This document shows, piece after piece, positions 5,825 through 8,578 of a stretch of 8,578 nt of DNA. This DNA comes from an uncultured Porphyromonas sp. (GTDB lineage: Bacteria; Bacteroidota; Bacteroidia; Bacteroidales; Porphyromonadaceae). The first letter of the stretch is position 1. Every line of letters starts with the position of its first letter. The notes beneath the pieces were generated by a model. It did not search any database. It was given only the letters and a program-made list of their open reading frames with translations, and was not told where the DNA came from. The stretch spans positions 1-8,578 of the forward strand of contig CAMBHQ010000029.1 of NCBI GenBank assembly GCA_945867245.1, written 5' to 3'. Made by a program: the position numbers and the translations under genes.

Positions 5825-5949
5825 TGGGCCAAATCTATAGTTACGTATATCAACTACTCAATAGCATAGCATATACCATTGTTTTTGCCTTGTTGTGGCC
5901 TAATCTAGGACAAGGATATTATACGGAGGTATGCAAGCCTTCGAAATAA
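5824..5949 (+). CDS. Possible 41-codon coupled small protein
   Basis: The ATG overlaps the stop of the preceding gene by one base (TAATG), a classic arrangement for translational coupling. The predicted peptide begins MGQIYSYVYQLLNSIAY and has one hydrophobic stretch at about 14-28 (SIAYTIVFALLWPNL), ending TEVCKPSK. It stops 26 bases before the next gene. I do not recognise it. It could be a real small membrane peptide, or the start of a longer gene since eroded. The evidence is the overlap and the absence of any other gene in the gap. Confidence 0.35.
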   Translation: MGQIYSYVYQLLNSIAYTIVFALLWPNLGQGYYTEVCKPSK

Positions 5950-5975
5950 CGAATCAACCATAATCGAATAAAGCG

Positions 5976-6452
5976 ATGAGGTATTTTAAGAAGTATCTGC
6001 TAAAGATAGGCATTACTCTAGCCGCGATACTTAGCTTTAGTGCGTGGGCATATTATTTTTCGGGATTGCCTGCTAAACTCGGGTTAATTGACGTGCCTCA
6101 AGTGCGACTAGAAAGGTGTACGAGACTTGATGGCTCTTCAATTAGAATCCTTCTCTCTTCAGAGAAAGTACTAGAGGATTTCAACGGGACCTCTTATTTG
6201 AGAATCTTGGGTTCTAAGGAGAGTACTATGGATACCTATTCAGGTTGCTTTATAGGGAATGAACTAAAAAAGAATATACTCCTAGAGTCGTCCACGTTTT
6301 CTTTCTCTTATACGAATAAGGGTAGATACTTTTATGAGGTATCGTTGTTTTCCCCCGAATGCTACGATGACATTTATCTACGTGTTTTTTACGTCAAGGC
6401 TTTTGGCTACGTCTATGGGAGTAACTTAGTAAGCCTAAGTTCAGAACTATGA
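5976..6452 (+). CDS. Hypothetical membrane-anchored exported protein
   Basis: I do not recognise this 158-residue protein. A short basic start (MRYFKKYLLK) and a hydrophobic stretch at about 11-28 (IGITLAAILSFSAWAYYF) form a signal anchor or uncleaved signal peptide. The remainder is polar and beta-rich in appearance, with single Cys at 48, 91 and 129. There is no lipobox, so it is unlikely to be a lipoprotein. It is predicted to face the periplasm. Like the gene at 5393-5824 it is GC-poor (40% in the stretch counted). It follows that gene by 151 bases with no terminator between, so the two may be one unit. The C terminus is followed within 15 bases by a hairpin and then the right-hand repeat array. 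Confidence 0.6.
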   Translation: MRYFKKYLLKIGITLAAILSFSAWAYYFSGLPAKLGLIDVPQVRLERCTRLDGSSIRILLSSEKVLEDFNGTSYLRILGSKESTMDTYSGCFIGNELKKNILLESSTFSFSYTNKGRYFYEVSLFSPECYDDIYLRVFYVKAFGYVYGSNLVSLSSEL

Positions 6453-6466
6453 GTGTTAGGCTGAAA

Positions 6467-6505
6467 CATTGACATACTAGTATATGATTAGCTTTATTGT
6501 CAGTG
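6467..6505 (+). terminator. Stem-loop after the exported-protein gene
   Basis: CATTGACA (6467-6474) pairs with TGTCAGTG (6498-6505) as eight base pairs including one G-U, around a 23-base loop holding the palindrome TACTAGTA. It lies between the stop at 6452 and the first repeat unit at 6509. It may be a weak terminator or the left border of the repeat element. Confidence 0.35.
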
Positions 6506-6508
6506 CGG

Positions 6509-6623
6509 CCTATTATGCGGACAAGCGACCACCTAGTAGGTAGAGGATCGTCCACCTAATAGGCGGAGGAGTGGCGACCTACTAGGCAGACAAGTGGCCG
6601 CCTATTAGGTCGCCACAGCCCGC
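6509..6623 (+). repeat. Spacerless 23-bp tandem array, five units (BrickBuilt-like)
   Basis: Five units start at 6509, 6532, 6555, 6578 and 6601, exactly 23 bases apart, with no spacer. Each opens with a near-palindromic 9-mer: CCTATTATG, CCTAGTAGG, CCTAATAGG, CCTACTAGG and CCTATTAGG. The middle parts share a loose GCGGA/GCAGA then AAG(C/T)GGCC pattern, and the fifth unit diverges after its core. The period, lack of spacers, intergenic position and flanking inverted repeats match the BrickBuilt minisatellite-MITE that I recall from Porphyromonas gingivalis, whose unit is also 23 nt. I cannot compare the actual sequences here. Confidence 0.85.
6571..6616. other. 17-bp inverted repeat formed by the last two array units
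   Basis: GTGGCGACCTA (6571-6581) is the exact reverse complement of 6606-6616. After one mismatched pair, TAGGC (6583-6587) pairs with GCCTA (6600-6604), leaving a 12-base loop. The array's right end can therefore form a strong cruciform or RNA hairpin, which suits the tail of a MITE-like element. Confidence 0.7.
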
Positions 6624-6682
6624 TCTGGGAGCGGGTCTCCCGAGGGGGGGCTAAGCTCCGTGCCGAGCACGCCATAGCTTAG
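6618..6682. other. Two further hairpins in the array's right flank
   Basis: CCCGCTC (6619-6625) pairs with GAGCGGG (6629-6635) around TGG. Then CTAAGCT (6651-6657) pairs with AGCTTAG (6676-6682), and inside it CGTGC (6659-6663) pairs with GCACG (6667-6671). A run of seven G (6644-6650) separates them. They may belong to the repeat element's tail or act as transcript ends. No coding potential is seen. Confidence 0.4.
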
Positions 6683-6711
6683 CCTAGACCACCCAAGGCG
6701 CCTAAATAAAC

Positions 6712-6747
6712 TATCCCCACTAGCCGAAGTCTCGGCTAGTGGGGATA
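6712..6747. terminator. Perfect 16-bp hairpin, possible bidirectional terminator
   Basis: TATCCCCACTAGCCGA (6712-6727) is the exact reverse complement of 6732-6747, with the four-base loop AGTC. Downstream on the plus strand is ATCCTTATAA. On the minus strand the stem is followed by GTTTATTT, which is more U-rich. It lies 260 bases after the last plus-strand gene and 36 bases before the insertion-sequence relic. Confidence 0.5.
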
Positions 6748-6782
6748 ATCCTTATAATCAGTCTAGCAAATCGCGTAGGAGG

Positions 6783-7087
6783 CTCGGGCAACCGCATCCA
6801 AACGCAAGCGCTATGCTTTGTAAGCATGAGATACTTCGAGACTATCCCAGACCCACGCGTTTTAGGACGCTGTAAAGCTACATTGACATCTAGATGTAAG
6901 CTTTGGCGAGGATCACTGCCGTACTCGTAGGGGCTAGGCTCCTATAAACCTAAACCTCTTGAGAAAGCTGGCCTTGGAGATCGTTAAGGCTCAGAAAGAC
7001 AAGCACTCTGTGAAGAAGAGTATGTTTAAGGCAGCAATGAATCCAAAATACCTCAGAAAGCTTCTCAGAATTTGATGCGGTGCCCTG
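6783..7087 (+). mobile_element. Relic or non-autonomous derivative of an ISAs1-family insertion sequence
   Basis: The ends are imperfect inverted repeats. The left end CTCGGGCAACCGCATCCAAA (6783-6802) and the reverse complement of the right end, CAGGGCACCGCATCAAA (7087-7071), share GGGCA, CCGCATC and AAA in order with small indels. Between them lie only the first 17 and the last roughly 40 codons of an ISAs1-type transposase, so about 305 bp remain of an element normally longer than 1 kb. No target-site duplication is visible in the flanks. The right end lies 9 bases before the helicase promoter. Confidence 0.7.
6826..7075 (+). pseudogene. ISAs1-family transposase, internally deleted
   Basis: The ATG at 6826 begins MRYFETIPDPRVLGRCK, the N-terminal signature of ISAs1/H-repeat-associated DDE transposases (FETIPDPR...). 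It then loses similarity at about 6877. A second frame, open from 6938 to the TGA at 7073-7075, reads NLNLLRKLALEIVKA then KDKHSVKKSMFKAAMNPKYL and RKLLRI. This matches the usual C-terminal pattern of the family (NLLR..AL..., then K.S.K, then YL..LL). The two pieces are in different frames, with a TAG at 6935-6937 between them. Roughly 300 residues of catalytic core, including the DDE residues, are gone. It is inactive. The GTG-initiated frame that reads into the N-terminal piece from 6739 is not credible. Confidence 0.75.
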
Positions 7088-7095
7088 ACATTTTC

Positions 7096-7127
7096 TTCGT
7101 TCAACCAGTTGGAATGTAGTATCTTTG
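7096..7127 (+). promoter_or_regulatory. Bacteroidota-type promoter for the helicase gene
   Basis: TATCTTTG (7120-7127) is a perfect -7 box. A TTCG (7096-7099) within a T-rich stretch lies 20 bases upstream as a weak -33 element. Initiation near 7133 gives a leader of about 29 bases before the ATG at 7162. The promoter lies just outside the insertion-sequence relic. Confidence 0.65.
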
Positions 7128-7161
7128 TAGTAACCAAGTATAATTTCTAAAAGCCATAGTT

Positions 7162-8578
7162 ATGAAACTGATTGACAACATCCACACAACACTTGCCGAG
7201 GATTTACGCAGCACTCTCACCTCTGGTAGTCGCCTATCTATTGCAGCTTCCTGTTTCTCGATCTATGCTTATCAAGAGCTACGAAAACAATTAGAGCAGA
7301 TAGAGGAACTTCGTTTTATTTTCACCTCTCCCACCTTTATAGCCGAAAAGGGAAATAAAGCCCAACGTGAGTTTTATATCCCTCGTCTCAACCGTGAGCG
7401 TAGCCTTACGGGCAGTGAGTTTGAGATACAGCTGCGCAACGAATTGACGCAGAAGGCTATTGCCAAAGAATGTGCAGAGTGGATACGTCGCAAAGTGCGA
7501 TTCAAGTCCAATAGTACCACGGAGAATATGATGGGCTTCGGTGTCGTAGACAGTACCTCGTATATACCTTTGAATGGCTTTACAACGGTCGATTTGGGCG
7601 TAGAGCGAGGCAATAATGCCTATATGAGGATACATAAAGACGACGCTCCTGTTAGTGCCACTTATGCACAGCTCTTCGAACAGTTGTGGAACGACAAGGA
7701 ACGTCTGCAAGATGTGACTAAGGAGGTAATAGAGAGCATCTCAAGCGTTTATAAAGAGAATCCGCCGGAACTCATCTACGTCGTTACTCTCTTCAATCTC
7801 TTCCGTGAGTTCTTGGACGACATCTCCGAGGACGTCCTCCCTAACGAGGCGACAGGTTTCAAAGAAACTGCCATTTGGAAAAAACTCTACAAGTTTCAGC
7901 AAGATGCCGCTTTGGGGATTATCAATAAGCTGGAGAAGTACAATGGTTGCATCTTGGCTGATAGCGTTGGGTTGGGTAAGACCTTTACGGCGATTAGTGT
8001 CATCAAGTACTACGAACTACGCAATAAGTCTGTACTGGTACTTTGCCCAAAGAAACTGTATAACAACTGGAGTACTTATTGCAGCCCTTACACGAACAAC
8101 CCCTTAGCCTCTGACCGTCTTCAGTATAAGATACTATATCATACCGACTTAGGGAGAGATAGAGGTCTGAGCAATGGCCTTATTTTAGAAAATATCAATT
8201 GGGGCAATTTCGACTTGGTGGTCATTGACGAAAGCCACAACTTCCGCAATGGAGGTGAAATTACGACGGACAAGAATGGTGAATCTAGACAGAATCGTTA
8301 TTTACGCTTGCTAAATCGCGTTATTCGGAGTGGTGTTAAGACTAAAGTCTTGATGCTATCCGCCACTCCCGTGAATAATCGATTCAACGACCTAAAAAAT
8401 CAACTCGAGCTGGCTTACGAGGGCGATGCTAAGTCGTTCGACAAACTACTTAACACCGAGAGTTCTATCGATGACATCTTCCGTCAAGCTCAGAAAGCAT
8501 ATAATGAGTGGAGCGATTTGCCCAAAGAAGAGCGCACCACCGAGGCCTTACTACAGTCGCTGAGCTTCGACTTCTTCG
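7162..8578 (+). CDS. SNF2/DEAD-like helicase with N-terminal PLD-like domain (3' end beyond window)
   Basis: There are 472 codons in one open frame, cut by the window edge. Full-length relatives, as I recall, are about 1,000-1,100 residues. Residues 1 to about 150 resemble the phospholipase-D/HKD-like domain that precedes many SNF2-type helicases (LSIAASCFSIYAYQEL at 25-40, FTTVDLG at 140-146). The usual HxK site appears replaced by MGFG at 124-127. The helicase N-terminal half follows: a Q-motif-like YKFQQDA (243-249), Walker A SVGLGKT (268-274), VLVLCPKK (291-298), Walker B DESH (356-359) and motif III LSATPVNNRF (399-408). The second RecA domain is beyond the edge. ATP-driven DNA translocation is expected. 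Such helicases commonly neighbour DUF4391 proteins and type III-like methyltransferases in restriction-like loci, but none is visible here. Confidence 0.88.
   Translation, partial: MKLIDNIHTTLAEDLRSTLTSGSRLSIAASCFSIYAYQELRKQLEQIEELRFIFTSPTFIAEKGNKAQREFYIPRLNRERSLTGSEFEIQLRNELTQKAIAKECAEWIRRKVRFKSNSTTENMMGFGVVDSTSYIPLNGFTTVDLGVERGNNAYMRIHKDDAPVSATYAQLFEQLWNDKERLQDVTKEVIESISSVYKENPPELIYVVTLFNLFREFLDDISEDVLPNEATGFKETAIWKKLYKFQQDAALGIINKLEKYNGCILADSVGLGKTFTAISVIKYYELRNKSVLVLCPKKLYNNWSTYCSPYTNNPLASDRLQYKILYHTDLGRDRGLSNGLILENINWGNFDLVVIDESHNFRNGGEITTDKNGESRQNRYLRLLNRVIRSGVKTKVLMLSATPVNNRFNDLKNQLELAYEGDAKSFDKLLNTESSIDDIFRQAQKAYNEWSDLPKEERTTEALLQSLSFDFF

Noticed and set aside
5830..5837. Minus-strand TAGATTTG promoter box
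   Set aside because: It lies within the 41-codon frame, with no minus-strand gene to serve and no clear -33 element checked. Probably chance.
6509..6623. CRISPR array
   Set aside because: Units are directly adjacent with no spacers, and no cas genes are in view. This is a minisatellite.
6739..6930. 63-codon frame starting GTG inside the 16-bp hairpin
   Set aside because: Only its internal part from the ATG at 6826 has meaning, as the N terminus of the broken transposase.
7565..7572. TACCTTTG inside the helicase gene
   Set aside because: It is internal to the coding sequence with no start codon in position downstream. Probably chance.
7805..8107. 100-codon plus-strand frame
   Set aside because: It is a shadow of the helicase in another frame.

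Overview
The window looks like chromosomal DNA from a Bacteroidota bacterium, most likely Porphyromonas or a close relative. The signs are several promoter boxes of the Bacteroidota type TAnnTTTG, almost no Shine-Dalgarno sequences, a QueA of the longer Bacteroidota kind, and a spacerless 23-bp tandem repeat like the BrickBuilt minisatellite-MITE that I recall from P. gingivalis. The genus is an inference. No database search was run.

Left part (1-2800), minus strand. A translation cluster reads leftwards: tRNA-Glu, rpsT (ribosomal protein S20) and a second tRNA-Glu cut by the window edge, apparently from one promoter at 494-524. To its right is queA (queuosine biosynthesis). Its -7 box lies five bases before the ATG. 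Two very small membrane-protein genes follow (84 and 61 codons), separated by an intergenic stretch that can fold into a branched structure (2227-2319). A good promoter at 2693-2723 serves the 61-codon gene.

Middle part (2800-5101), plus strand. There is a 73-codon acidic soluble protein with a -7 box almost touching its start. Next comes a probable two-gene unit: a four-helix membrane protein and, 24 bases later, a B12-binding-type radical SAM enzyme. The gene pair ends at a long hairpin.

Right part (5102-7161), accessory in character. Two copies of a repeat family bracket a GC-poor set of unrecognised membrane or exported proteins (143, 41 and 158 codons) with their own promoter. The left copy (5178-5211) is about one and a half units. 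The right copy (6509-6623) is five 23-bp units ending in a strong inverted repeat. Several further hairpins follow, then a roughly 305-bp relic of an ISAs1-family insertion sequence. The relic keeps both ends and both termini of its transposase but lacks the middle.

Right edge (7162-8578). The first 472 codons of a large SNF2/DEAD-like helicase with an N-terminal phospholipase-D-like domain that seems to have lost its HKD catalytic residues. It starts from a clear promoter and runs off the window. Relatives of this family usually belong to restriction-like defence loci, so the region beyond the edge is the most promising place for a defence system.
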